Below, in pieces: positions 33,853-46,121 of a stretch of DNA of 64,000 nt. The stretch is from Dillenia suffruticosa (lineage: Eukaryota; Streptophyta; Magnoliopsida; Dilleniales; Dilleniaceae). A program made the position numbers and the translations under genes. The stretch covers positions 2,841,001 to 2,905,000 of the forward strand of contig JAVTVX010000012.1 of assembly GCA_033439265.1 (NCBI GenBank), written 5' to 3'. The notes beneath the pieces were generated by a model. The model was not told the origin of the DNA. It did not search any database and saw only the letters and a list, made by a program, of their open reading frames with translations. Numbering within the stretch: position 1 is the stretch's first letter; each line of letters begins with the position of its first letter.

Positions 33853-36830
33853 TTAAGTGGAGACTGCTGTTTCTTTTTCCTCAGGTGTAAATGGAATTGG
33901 CTTGGTTGGTGCAGGTAGGCGCCCAATGCTATCAACTTTATCCCTCTGTTTTGGGGGAGGCCTAGCAGCTCTTGGAAGCAACCTTCCTTTCTTCTCAAAC
34001 CACTCAGGTTTGAGCAATGCTCGAAAACCTAGCTTGTTATAATAGACTCTCCTCACTGAACCTCCTGCTGCTTCAACAGCTGCCTTTGCCCTAACTGTCA
34101 CCCTTGACACCTGTAAGCACGCAACCTCCTCTAGTTAGTACTTCAAAACTGATGAATGTGGAAGGCAAGTATAAAGGGCCACTCATAGATTATACGATCA
34201 TGCTTGTGATTCTATTCTATGAATATCACAAGTCCCGGTGAATCAAGTCATGCAACTAATGGGTGGGAAGACTGTTGAAACTAGTCAAAAATCTCAGATT
34301 GACCTGGAAGATGTCATTTTTCTTTTATTTCACAAATCATGGTGCTCCCAGTAACATAATTAGGAAAGAAGAACAATAGCTGGAGGGAGAACAAAAGGAA
34401 AGGAAAGCAAGGATGACGCAAAAAATCCATGAAAACAAGATTAGCATGTTATTAGCAGGAAAGGCCAAAAGGAAATTTTACCTCGAGATGAATGGGCCAT
34501 TCAATCTGTTCAGCACCACGTCCCATCAACCTTACTCCATCTTTTATTTGCTTTCCTATTGCCCCTGTATCCTGTTGCAAGAATGAAACAGCCATAAAGC
34601 AAATCTAAAGGGAATCATTTCTAAAATCACATGAAACTTAACAATAAAACTTTAGTTCCACCATACCTTCAGGGTTTTCATCGTGATTAATTCAGAAGAG
34701 TCTATCTTCCCGGCATTTATAAGTTTAGCAATCTTTCCCAAGCCCACAGGCTGTGATATAGAAAATAGTAGAAGTCAAGATGATGCATCAAATTAAAGAG
34801 CAATGGGAAGCAACACAACCAAGAAACTCCTTGGAAATTTAAACTAGATGGCCCTTTTAGACAAAAGAATTAAACAAGAAAATCTACGACACTCATGAAA
34901 GTTTAGGTTAGGAATATAATTTACTCGCCCTCCTCTATTTCTTCATGCACATTGTTTAATAATTGATTTGGCTAAATGGCTATTCATTTGCCTCTGCAAT
35001 CTATTCTTGATTCTCTTTCTATGGTAGCGAATTGGTTATTCATGCATGTACCTCTAGTCTTGAGCCTTCGGGAGAAAGTTAGCTCATCAAAAACTTTGAA
35101 TTCCACAGATCACTTCTTTTAAAATTAAAGAAACATGGATCTTTATCATACCCAATTTCTAATATCACTAGCATCCTTAAGATAATCATATCCATTTCAA
35201 CCACTTCCTTTTCAGAGGTAAAAAGACAGGCATGTTACAAGTGCCACCCATAGAATCATGAATGAGGTAGACGCCACATGAATGTGATATAAGAAATTAA
35301 ATGCCACCATTGTATGCCTCAATTTAAGTCAGGTGAAAGAATTTAACTGAGCTGTTGTACTCCAAGTTGCACCATATCTTCAGTTCATGCTATAATCAAT
35401 CTCACTTTCTAAACACTTGCCCCAGTAGTTTTTAGTCTCAACTCATCCAAAGAAAACCCTCAACTGGAGCAAAACATTGCCATATTGAAGGAAAAAGCTA
35501 CACACAGTTGCTAATTACCAATTCAGACATTGACATTCTGACAATACTGATACCAAAAGGCATTAAATAATAGTGGCGTTTGACCTTCCCCACAAGTTCA
35601 AACTGAAGAAAAACAAATGTAATCACACAGTACACTACCCATGTTAACTTTAGGATCCAAATATAACTGATCCTTGATAGCTTCATCAAACAAACAAATA
35701 CTCAAATTCTCAGGTCATGAAAGCATAATAAATCCAAAAACCATTGGCTGTTCATGCTGTGGATGCACCACAAATTGGTAACTCCGAAACAAAAAATAAA
35801 CAGGTCATTCTACTTCTTCCTATAGGTCTAAGTTGGCGAGGCAAACTATCATGATCTGAAAATGAATCAACTCAATTTCATCCATGATTTTCAAAAGGTA
35901 AATCTTAATTGATGTGTGTCTACACCATCAGGACACCACTTCCATTTTCCACACGACAGCATTTTACAGAACATTCGGCTCTTTTTGGTAAAACTCATTA
36001 ATCCCTCAAAGAATTTACTGATTCTTACTCGTCATCCCACAAACTAGACTCAAGATCAAACCATTGTCCACAAACTAAGAAAACTGGAAATTTAAAACCA
36101 CTAAAGAAAAGTCGAATCCCTCCGACTCAAATATCAAAGATATACTTAGCAAGTTGTTCTAATGTATCAATTCTCACTATCCCCATACATAGAAAAATCT
36201 TAACTAAGCACCAACAAAACTATCAGAACCTCGCACGATTTCCACAGCATTCTTTACAATACTCAGCTCTCTCCAGAAGCTTCTGATTGAACTGTCACCA
36301 ATCGTCAACAAACTACATTCAACAATGATTGACGTCTAGTATTTATCCAAAAAAAAAGAAAAGAAAAGAAAAGAAAGGAAGAACATTAACCATGTAATGG
36401 AGAATAGGGCAAAATGAAGAACCTGAAAGGTGAGGCTAAAGGGGTTCTTAAACCCACGTTTGGGCAAACGCCTTCTAAGAGGAGTCTGACCACCTTCGAA
36501 TCCAAACTTGTACGTCCCTCTAGCTTTCTGACCCTTATGTCCTCTACCAGCAGTTTTACCCAATCCAGACCCAATTCCTCTTCCTTTCCTCTTCTTCTGC
36601 TTTCTCGCTCCTTTGTTGTCTCTCAGATCATTCAAGCTCAGCAAACTATAAGGCCTAATCCCACGACTGCAAAAGAAGAATTTGTTGAAATTAGGATTAA
36701 GGTTCGGTGGTGGGTGAGATTGAATTTGACTGGAGATGGAGAAGCAAGGATTCGTATTGATATGCGGCGGCAGTGTGATCGCATTGCGAAGTGAAGTTGA
36801 GAGCAATGAACAAATTCTTCTTCGGATCAT
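33853..36830 (-). CDS. Mitochondrial large-subunit ribosomal protein uL15 (L15), complete
   Basis: Nuclear gene for a protein of the mitochondrial ribosome large subunit. Exons on the minus strand are 36830-36423, 34750-34667, 34571-34482 and 34110-33853, all GT-AG and phase 0, total 279 residues. Residues 1 to about 60 are Arg/Ser-rich without acidic residues, a typical mitochondrial targeting sequence. The L15 signature follows ([20 protein letters not shown], then [15 protein letters not shown]) and the KOW-like C-terminal half continues in the later exons. Length agrees with plant mitochondrial L15. The first intron is 1.67 kb and shows no recognised insertion. The gene is divergent from ISY1. 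Confidence 0.95.
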
Positions 36831-38018
36831 TTTTTGTAGGGCATGGATTTGGATTCAGATGTTGATTGATCACTTCATTTCCGAAATCTAGGGTTTTTCT
36901 TTTTTGGTGGGGCTCCAAAGGGTTTCAGTGCAGTTTTGGCTATCCACTGCAAATTGCTCCACTGACTTATTGTGGACCCCCGCCAACGGGACGTTTCATG
37001 TGAAGTCTCTCTAAGCGACGCCGTTTAAGTTGGAAAGTGCACGACACTGTATTCGTTGTTCATCACACGATAATCACCTTAATATATCGTATAGAGAGTG
37101 ATTATCGTTTGAAAAAAAAAAAAAATCAAATTTAATAAAACGCAAAATGATTCCACCAACAACACCACTTTATCCTATTAAATAAAATCAATTATATAAA
37201 TCTATTTACGTAAATATGTTTTATTTTAATATAATATATTAATCTATATAATTATTTTCTCATATTTTTATTTTATTAAATAAAATCAATAATATAAATA
37301 TTTTTATATAATTATATTTAATTTTATATTATATTTTTATTTATATTTATATAATTCATATCATATTTTATTATTATTATTCAAAATTTCTTAAATCTTC
37401 CGATTTATCAAAAACTCAAAATGATTAATCTTCTAAATTACAGTCTTTGCCCTTCATTTATCCTAGATGAATGCCCAGACTATAACGTTAATCCAGATAT
37501 ACGATAGTTTATCGGACTTTGATTGAGGGGACAGATAATTTTAAATCAGTTATTTTTGTAAATATAAATAATTGATAGTAAAATTTAATTCACACAAATA
37601 ATTTTTAAAAAGGTCTAATATTTCTTAATTTTCTGGTTTGGACCCGTACTTTTGGCACTAAGGTACTAATTTTTTGTGAATTAAAACATTCTTTTAAAAT
37701 ATATTATCGATTTTCTAAATTAGATCATCATTTTTTTCTTGTGGTTGTAGTTAGCACAATCATATAAAACAGCGTTATAAAAATTTTCTACAATAAAAAT
37801 AAATAGTCCAATAAAACGTCGTCGTTTTAAGGTCCTTGTCCCGGCTTCCTTTGCGCCACCTCTCTCTTTCTTGTCTCTCTCTCCCTCCAAGTGTTCACTG
37901 AAGAATTCTAGGGTTTCTGAGCCCGTCGACGAACCTAAGCAATCGACTCAATTTTTAGGGTTTTTTTTTTTTTTTGTTTTTTTCCTTCTCGCATCGAATT
38001 CTTCTCTGAATCTCCAAA
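36831..38018. promoter_or_regulatory. Shared upstream region of uL15m and ISY1
   Basis: 1.19 kb between two divergent start codons. The middle (about 37110-37760) is very AT-rich. An 11-bp inverted repeat (ACGATAATCAC / GTGATTATCGT) with a 20-bp loop lies at 37067-37108. The ISY1 leader (from about 37850) is CT-rich and includes a poly-T run at 37961-37983. Whether the promoters share control is not shown by sequence. Confidence 0.6.
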
Positions 38019-38909
38019 ATGGCGCGAAACGAAGAGAAGGCACAATCAATGCTCAACAGATTCATAGCACTCAAAGCCGAAGAGAAGAAGAAACCCAAAG
38101 AACGCAGGCCTTATCTCGCTTCCGAGTGCAAAGATCTAGCCGAAGCAGACAAATGGCGTCAGCAAATCATGCGCGAAATCGGCCGCAAAGTCATGGAAAT
38201 CCAAAACGAAGGTCTCGGCGAGCACCGCCTCCGTGATCTCAACGACGAAATCAACAAACTCCTACGGGAAAAAGTCCATTGGGAACGTCGCATCGTCGAA
38301 CTCGGCGGTCCCAATTACACGAAAACCTCGGCCAAAATGACGGATTTGGATGGTAACATCGTTGATGTCCCAAACCCTAGCGGTCGGGGTCCGGGGTATC
38401 GATACTTTGGCGCGGCCAAAAAGCTGCCCGGTGTACGAGAATTGTTTGAGAAACCTCCGGAGTTGAGAAAACGGAGGTCTAGGTATGACATATATAAGAG
38501 GATTGATGCGAGTTATTATGGGTATAGGGACGAGGAGGATGGCATTTTGGTAAAATTGGAGGGACCGGCGGAGGAGAGAATGAGGGCGGAGAAGATGGAG
38601 GAGTGGAGGGTAATGGAGGAGATTAAGAAGGAGGCAAAGAAGGCGGTGAAAAGCGGGGAGGTGGTGGAGATCAGAGGGGTGTTGTTTGAGGAGGAAGAGG
38701 ATGTGGTGGAGGAGGAGAGGAGGAGAGAGAAAGAGAAGGAGATGGAGAAGGAGAGAGAGTTTGTGGTGCACGTGCCTTTGCCAGATGAGAAGGAGATTGA
38801 GAGAATGGTTGTGGAGAAGAAGAAGGAGGAATTGTTGAAGAAGTATATGAGTGAAGGGCTGTTGGAGGAGCAGAGTGAGGCTAAGGCTATGCTCAATATT
38901 AAGCATTAG
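38019..38909 (+). CDS. ISY1: Pre-mRNA-splicing factor ISY1 homologue, complete, intronless
   Basis: ISY1 is a subunit of the Prp19/NTC-associated spliceosome complex that helps keep first-step fidelity; it acts in the nucleus. The 296-codon frame starts MARNEEKAQSMLNRF and covers the whole Isy1 domain, with the conserved 'KERRPYLASECKDLAEADKW' (residues about 26-45) and the 'PNPSGRGPGYRYFGAAKKLPGVRELFE' region near 118-144. The C-terminal third (about 180-290) is rich in Glu, Lys and Arg and likely coiled coil. Length fits plant ISY1 (about 300). No introns interrupt it. The purine-biased codons explain several long open frames on the opposite strand. Confidence 0.95.
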   Translation: MARNEEKAQSMLNRFIALKAEEKKKPKERRPYLASECKDLAEADKWRQQIMREIGRKVMEIQNEGLGEHRLRDLNDEINKLLREKVHWERRIVELGGPNYTKTSAKMTDLDGNIVDVPNPSGRGPGYRYFGAAKKLPGVRELFEKPPELRKRRSRYDIYKRIDASYYGYRDEEDGILVKLEGPAEERMRAEKMEEWRVMEEIKKEAKKAVKSGEVVEIRGVLFEEEEDVVEEERRREKEKEMEKEREFVVHVPLPDEKEIERMVVEKKKEELLKKYMSEGLLEEQSEAKAMLNIKH

Positions 38910-41900
38910 CAGAGAAGGTATGGAATTCGGAGCTTTTGGAGAAATGGGTTTGGTTTATTCCTATGTTTTACTTGGTTCTTGTCTAGAATTGATATCGCAA
39001 TGTTTACATTGTTGAAATTTTATGCTATTATTGAACCTGTAGTTGCTTAGTTGATAGAAGCTATGAAATGGGAAAATAAGTTGTGAGATACTTGTGTGTC
39101 GAATTTGAAATTTATACTTGTGTGTTGAATTTGAAATTTCAAGGATCCAAATTAAAGAGTTAATGGTGTTAAATTTGATCGATTGCGAGGTTTGGTTTCC
39201 AAGAACGCTCATTTTTGTGCGGGTATTGTAGTGCTTGCTTGTCTGAATTTCAATGGTATTATCATTCCCGTATTTGCAGAGTTGATGGTAAGAAAAAGTG
39301 GAAAATTGGAAGCTGGATACTTGCCTATCAAAACCAAAAGTTCGGCTACTACAATTAGCAGATTTTTTTACTGTCGTTTCTTAAAATACAGGCAAATTTT
39401 ATAGACTCTTAATACAGGCAAAATGCCATGTATATGAACATGTGGTCATTGTCTCTTTTTTTCCTTCGGATATTTCTAAGAAATTTATTCTTCCCAATAT
39501 ATGGTATGGATTATTCCTTTTAAAATGTGCTAATTTGTGTAAATCTCTGTGATGCTAGGGTCTTAATGTGTCATTATGGTTGTGTTGTTCACCGTGTCTC
39601 CTCTTCCTGTTAGCTTTATAAATACTCTGGACATATCATTTGAATAGCAGTCATAGTGTAATAAGCTAGTAGGCAAATTTTGCAGCATAGGATGCTTGCC
39701 TTGTGCATCAATACTTTTAAATAGCCTCAAAGTTTTTAGTAACAATTTTTACTTTAAACGATGCTTCTGAAGTTCTTTACTTTAAGCACCTCCACACCTT
39801 GGCTTGACTCTTCAAGCTAATGTTCTGTGCTCTTTTACATGTTGCTAATGTTCATAAAAGCTCTACCTTAATGTTAATTCATAACTAAATCTGCAAATTT
39901 ATGGGGTTCTAATGAAGTGAATGATCTTTATCAGTTTAGAACTAGGAAAGTAAAATAATGTCTTTTCTATCAATTTAGAGCTGTTAATGTTATCTTGACA
40001 GCTCAAGTTCTGAAGAACAGTTGATCTCAATTCACTATAAAAATAAGCTTAATTGAAACTTTATGTGAGACCATCCAGGAGCAAAGATTTGGAGCCCTTG
40101 TTAAAGAAGGCCTCTTAATTCTGCAGTCTTTTAATAGTTAATAGCTTCTCTTTGGCGGCATATGCCCTGTTAGTCCGAGGTGGTCTAGTAATTAATTCTG
40201 TACAGTCTATTAATAGTTACTGCCTTTTGCTCTATTTTAATTTATTCACTTTTTTCCTTCAATTTTAATGATGTAGTGGTATGCACAACTCCATCAATAA
40301 GCAAATGTACCATGTTTGAGATAGTGGTATAGATACTAATAACACCCTGTAAAACTGAGTTGGTTCCTTTTGTAGTTGAAGAGCCTCTAGCTGATTGCCT
40401 TAAAACACATAGAAGGTTGATAGGGGTGTGATCATGAGAAAGTGCAAAGAATCTGAAAAGTATATATTTCTATTTTTGGCTATTAATAATCCACTGAGAC
40501 TGCAGGTCTTGATGATTTGTAACATGTATTGTTGTGATTTCGATTGATTGCTGTCCTAGTTATTACTACCAACTATTATTATTCTAACCTTCGATGTTAA
40601 TAATTTGTGTGTTTTGCTACTTGAATAGCTATCCGGCTCTGCTTACTTAATCTGAAATTGCATGCAGAAGTTAAGCCATTGCAATCACTCGTGTATGCAC
40701 TGCAGAAATGCCCTTGGAGCTACTTTCTCTGAATTTTTGTCCGCGACTCCTTCGGTGGCTGGAATCTGGTAAACTTATGTCCAATATTATCTGCTTGGAT
40801 GTCATGACTGGTTTTTTGAAGTGGGATTGCAGGAGTGATGTTTGTGAAGGAATAATTAGAGCTTTACAGAAAATCTTTGTGTATTCCTGTGACTGGACAA
40901 TGGCGGTTAACAACATTGATGGTGTAAAAAATGCTCTCACATCTGTCATTCATGGAGGAAAACATAAATGCCTCCTATGTTTTGATGAATTGTTGTACTA
41001 AGAGTACAGTTTTTGTACACAAGTAAATGGGGAGCATCAGGATTGATCCTTTTCTGATCTTTCTAATATGAAAATATTGCCTATGTCATCTCTCCCTATC
41101 CTCATGGATTCATTAATAGACCTACAAAAATGGAAACAGCAAAGAGAACCTAAAATATATAGAGATCATGAATGTACTAGGACACGAAGGATACAAGATA
41201 TCAAGCCAAAAATCTGGATTGAAGATGCTGAGCAGGAGATCATAGTTTTTCCTGTATACGTTCATCAGCTGAACAATTTTTTTTGTCAGATGTGGCGAAG
41301 TACTAGGATCAAGCCCTGGCTAACCGAAACGAAAGCAAGCCTCGGCAAACTACATTTTCATCTACCCGCTCTGGTGGTGGTCGAACCGCTGTACCTAATA
41401 TCAACCCTCTGAAAAATTGAGTTTACTTTTTAAGTCTAAGAGAGTTATTACTTTTAAGTCTGAAAAAGTAGACAAGAATCACAACTGCGCTCTCCCATGG
41501 GTGTTATTGAACCTTACATGCGTGGATAATACTACTCTTGGGAGTTACGGTAAGAAACTGTGTGGGTGTAGTGGGTCTCGCAGGAACCCCATGGCAGGTT
41601 GTCCTTGGTGGTTGGATGAGCTTCCTGCCGTTGAATAAAATGAAATACTTTAACTCAAAATTCACACACAGGGAGAGGGGTCCTTTAAATTTGGCAGATC
41701 ATTGGCCAGAAATTCATAAATATAAAAGTTTCGACCTTGTTGGGTCTGACAGCTGATAGCCGCGTGTGCGTGTGCGTGTGAAGAGAGGGAGAGGGAGAGA
41801 GAGAATAGAAAATTGGACTATCCTATAGTTTTGTTGGTTAAGAGCCAGAAGATGAGTCATGAGTTACCGACCAGAGTTTGGGAAGGCAAGAGATGGGCTC

Positions 41901-42499
41901 TCCTTTTCCATGGGGTTTTTATTTTTTTATTGGGTAAACACACATTCACATGTTGAAGTGGTTGAATTGGCGTTCTCAACCAAGGGGTAACTACTAACAA
42001 AAATGAGCGCTTCTTGAGTAATCCACTGAAACATGATTGCACCGTAATCAGAATATGAAGAATGCAAAATGCTAGGTGAGGGTTTCGCTCCATTCTTAAT
42101 ATGGCTGTTAGCTATTCTATTCTTAAGATGGTGGTTAATCAAAACCACAGTTTTGATAGAATCGTACAATGTGTGCATAAGCTCTGGATTTATCGATGCT
42201 TGGCGTCTCTCTCTCTCTCTGCGGCTCCAATAACCAAGAAAATACAGGGATCAAATCATGTCCCGGAAAAGCATCCTCCTGATGTCAAGGTTTCACTTGC
42301 AGCAAAGAAGAGCATTTCCGCTTCATTGGAGGACCAATCCAAAGAAAGATTAAATAGCCCCAAATTTAATCTCCCTTCTCAAAATTAAAAACAATCATAC
42401 AATACTTTCAGGATGTGTAATTTTGGTCCATCAGCCATAATTTTCCCATGTAAAATGCAGGATACCAATAGATTTATAGCAAATGCAGTAAAGCATGAC
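38910..42499. other. ISY1 3' flank and unannotated spacer
   Basis: The first few hundred bases are likely ISY1 3' UTR. The rest has moderate base composition and several open frames of 70-114 codons (for example 40708-41001 and 41068-41412) without start context, splice logic or recognised domains. A (GT)/(GA) microsatellite lies near 41762-41805. Near 42200-42390 a 60-codon stretch rich in Lys/Ser is open but unsupported. An unrecognised or non-coding transcript cannot be excluded. Confidence 0.45.
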
Positions 42500-44897
42500 C
42501 TATGCAGCAGCTTGAGAGGCTTCAGTCTCTTGCTGCTGTTTCCATTGAGAAGGGGTCACAGCTTTCCTAATGGATAGAGCATGGATGCTTTTCATTTCCT
42601 CTTCCAATGCAGCATTTACCATTCGGTGCCTCTCCAACAATCTCTTTCCTTCGAATTGCTCTGATACAATCTCAATTACAAAGCTTGCACCGCACCTGAA
42701 AAACAAATTAGTCATATTCAAAGAGAAAAGCAACAGAGCTTACACGAAATTTGTTTTTAGCAGTAGCAGCTTACCCGCCAGATGTATCAATTACTTCCTG
42801 AAAAACAAAGCAAAGAAGGTGATATTAATGAACATAAACCTTGTAGTAATATATTTAGTGTTGACGGATGCAGACACACAATCATATAGAAGTGTACATA
42901 GGAAGAAAAAAACAGTTGGAAGGACGAGACAAAATTGTGGGTCCAGGAAGCATGTAGTTAATAGACAATTAGCTAGCGTTCTCTGTCTTGCATTTCTCTT
43001 CTCATTTGTTAGCCATTAAGGAGACTCTCAAAATGATTTGAAGCCCTAAAAACCGCAACTTTATATGCAGCATCTCTCTTATATTTTGCGAGTCAAATAT
43101 TTCTCTTCCAAAGTCTATATTACTTTAGTCTCAAAACAAAACCATCTGCAAGACTACATTAGACTCATCCATAGTTTGAGTGGTAAAACTTCCCCTATAT
43201 TAGCAACGATGGGCAAACCTTGGAAAAGGTTTACTTGGGCACTGGAGGAAAACAATCGGGAATCATCCATTCGGGCTGTTAAATATGGAGAAGGATAGCA
43301 AATGCCTACTCTAGAATGTTCTTTATTTTTTATTTTTTAAATATAGAAGAAGAATTTACAAGAAAGCAAGTCTACTCAAATGCAGTATAAGCAGCAAAAA
43401 CAAAATCAAAGGTGTGAAGTCCTTCCAGTTCCACCAATAAGTTTCTAATAAATTGCGTTACCTCTGAACTTAATACCAAATATCTATATTTTGCAAAAGG
43501 TCAAACCTTGGTGTAACAGTTGAGTAGCTCCTTTGGTGACCTTGAGATCATGGGTTCGAGGCATGGAAACAGTCTCTTTGCAAAAAAATGTAAAGGGAAG
43601 GCTGCGTACATATACGTCCACCCTTCTCTTACCCCCGTACTAAGCCGAGGAGCACTTTGTACACAGAGTGAGCCCTATCTATATTTTGCAAAACACATCC
43701 AATCAGAAAAAAGTGAAATTCACAGGGTTTGAACTTTAAAGCCTGAAAGCCATTAAAGTTGAACCCATCAACTCCCTTGCTCCAACAAGGTTAATTTGAA
43801 TAGTTCCATCTACTGCCATCCACTGCCATCAACAGAGACTTTTCTATCAAACACCGTAGAATTCCAATTTAGACATAGTATTTAATGGAAAATCTTATCC
43901 ATTGCTAGCTTACATGGAAATAAAAGCTCACATTCTAAACTGACATAAAGGGGCAAAAAAGGAAAAAGAAAAAGAATATCGCCATGATAGAGTAATACTC
44001 ATACTCCGAAGTGTGAATTGCTTTCTTAGGCTGAAAGTCTTCATATAAACTTGTACCTGATTCCGATAACAAAACCATTTAATAGGCTTTTATTATGGAT
44101 GAGAAGTTTGAGAACTTTTTTTGTTCTTTTTTCTCGGAAGAGAGAGTGGGTCTGCAACAAATTTGTGTCCGTGTTCCCAGACATGTGCCAGATACAAGGG
44201 GCGTAAACCCCAGAAACCTTAGCCCACCATGCCAATCGGAGACAACTCCAACCCAAGTTCTTTTAATAGCTTTTACACAAGAATTCCTAACATTAAACTT
44301 CTTCCCAAGACCGCAGCAGTGGGCGAAGCCAAAAATTTTATATAGGGGCTGAAGTGCAACATGCATTTGGGGGATAATCTCAGGGAAGGGGAGGGGGATT
44401 TTATGGGGAAAGAACATTTTGACTTATAATTTGAATTATATGTAAAAATAAAGATTTTATTCTTGACATTTTAGGCGGGCAGCAGCTCCCCTGCACTCCC
44501 CGGGCCTCGGACTGCAGGAAAACTTTTAATAGTAAATCTCTGCTTAAGCTGCGGCAATTTTGAAAATCCATTCAAGCTCCAAAATAAAATTATCGGGTGA
44601 GGGTTAATACAATCAATCTTCCGAAAACCCTAGTTGACCAAACAATCGACGCACACATCAAAATAAATGATTAAAAGAAAGTAATTGACAGTAAAAATAA
44701 TCATATCTAATTCGAATTCCAAGTGGGTTTTGGCGTTTAAGTAATATAAGCACATGAATGAATCAATGATAAACTGGTTGAAAATTCATCATGTTCATGA
44801 CATGAATTTTATATTGATTAACAAGACAACTTACCAGATGAGAAGGGTTCATCTTCGTCTTCAGTGTAGACTCAACTTGCTCCTTTGTCACACCCAT
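42500..44897 (-). CDS. BOLA2: BolA2-like protein, complete, three exons
   Basis: Small BolA-family protein that partners monothiol glutaredoxins through a shared Fe-S cluster in cytosol/nucleus. Exons on the minus strand are 44897-44835, 42797-42775 and 42695-42500, giving 93 residues, normal for the BolA2 class. The start is MGVTKEQVE. The variable loop has the cysteine (GGCG) and the helix-turn-helix-like C-terminal half has the conserved FEGKRLLERHRMVNAALEEE with the invariant histidine. Introns are GT-AG and keep phase. Intron 1 (about 2 kb) hosts a SINE (43499-43675) and an unclassified repeat (44318-44510). A GA-rich run upstream is in frame but is leader, not protein. Confidence 0.95.
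43499..43675 (+). mobile_element. Au-like tRNA-derived SINE, copy in BolA intron 1
   Basis: A 177-bp insertion flanked by a perfect 18-bp duplication (TATCTATATTTTGCAAAA at 43481-43498 and 43676-43693). Its head resembles a tRNA, with box A-like sequence from 43509 and box B GGTTCGAGGC at 43553-43562. The body (GGAAACAG...CTTTGCA...GGGAAGGCTGCGTACATATAC) matches the plant Au SINE as I remember it and the second copy at 47405-47589. It is antisense to BolA. No long open frame. Confidence 0.9.
44318..44510 (+). repeat. Unclassified repeat of about 190 bp, copy in BolA intron 1
   Basis: Similar to 48866-49050 in the same orientation. Shared blocks: GAAGCCA(G/A)AAATTT, ATATA-GG-G-TGAAG, GTAAAA/TATAAAA-rich middle and a CGGGCAGC-GC-CCC end. 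It may be the end of a larger mobile element; class unknown. Confidence 0.65.
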
Positions 44898-44923
44898 CTC
44901 TCTCTCTCTCCCTCTCCCTCCCT

Positions 44924-44967
<44 letters not shown>

Positions 44968-46121
44968 TCAGAAAGATACGGACAAGAAAAAGAAGAAGAT
45001 GAAGAACGGCATTAGAGAAGGAAGGGAAGAAGAAAGATGCGCTTGGACGGATCATCTGCCTAGGCCTAACCCAGGTAACTGGCCTGGCCCATGTATTACA
45101 TGTGCTCCAATTTGCGTTTTCGAATCTCTTTTTTTTTTTAATTTTTTTTTGTTACACTGATAATTAAATTCGGGATTACCGAATCGAAAGAAAAGAATTG
45201 TACCACTAAGCTTTCTCCTTAGGGATCTCTTCTTTTAAATTTGAAATTGTAATTTTCCAAAGTTCAATTCAAAGTTTTCCGATTTGTATTTTCATAGTAT
45301 AGTAAAGACAAAACCATTCTCACCACAAAAAAAAGACAAAACCATAAATTCATATCTTAAACCCCTTAAGAGAAATATTTGAACCGGTAAGGACGAGGCC
45401 AAAATTTTAGATTAAAAATAAAATATATATTTAAAATTATAATTGCTAACATCTCCTACCCCACCTTGCTCGTGTTCTCGACATTTTTTTCCCTAAAATT
45501 TAAACTCTATGTCTTCAAAAAATAATATTTTTTCTAATATTTAGTGTGCGTTAATCTCATCATGTAACTTTCTTTAGATAAAATACAATATTCTCACCAT
45601 ATAACAACAATTATTATTACTACAGTTATTATTTTTACAATAAGAGTCTCCACATATTTTTATCCTGTTTGGAGGATGATCATGGAGAGGCTCCGGAGAT
45701 TTGAGGATCCTACCGTCTACCTTCAGATCCGTCTTAACATCCATGGGAAGTGCAGGAGACACGAAAAATCATTGCCCTAAACTGCAGTGCAATCTTCTGC
45801 AGGTGGAATGATCAGAATGCTGCCAATTCGTTCATCTCTGGAAAATATGATACTAACGCATTAACCAATTTAAGTACCAGTATGAACAATGATCAACCTT
45901 AAATTAGAAATTCACTGGAACCAGCAAAACATGGAAGGTAAGAAACAAATGACACAATCTTAAACAGAAAAGTTGGAAGTTCAACTACGATATCATCTGT
46001 ACAGAAACATAGTTTTCTGCATAATAGTCTAGGTTAAAAGGTTGCTGTCAAGGATGTGAAGATAGAGGATCACATAATCAAGAACACTTCTTCTGATAGA
46101 GAGTGACCATATTCATCTCTG
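44898..46121. other. Spacer between BolA2 and LSm3
   Basis: Starts with a strong CT microsatellite (about 44902-44964) in the BolA leader. The remainder is AT-rich with no recognised gene. The last few hundred bases before 46122 are probably the LSm3 3' UTR. Confidence 0.55.

Noticed and set aside
38262-38906. 214-codon Leu/His-rich frame opposite ISY1
   Set aside because: Antisense shadow of the purine-rich ISY1 coding sequence.
41068-41412. 114-codon frame
   Set aside because: No domain, no splice context and no similarity that I recognise; left as unannotated spacer.
42101-42388. 95-codon frame upstream of the BolA stop
   Set aside because: Has an ATG and a Lys/Ser-rich end but no family resemblance or supporting signals.
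43509-43562. Possible tRNA gene (box A and box B)
   Set aside because: The surrounding 177 bp and the 18-bp duplication show it is the head of a SINE, and no tRNA cloverleaf can be completed.
44763-44966. Arg-Glu repeat protein on the minus strand
   Set aside because: The repeat is the translated CT microsatellite; the real BolA start is the ATG at 44897.
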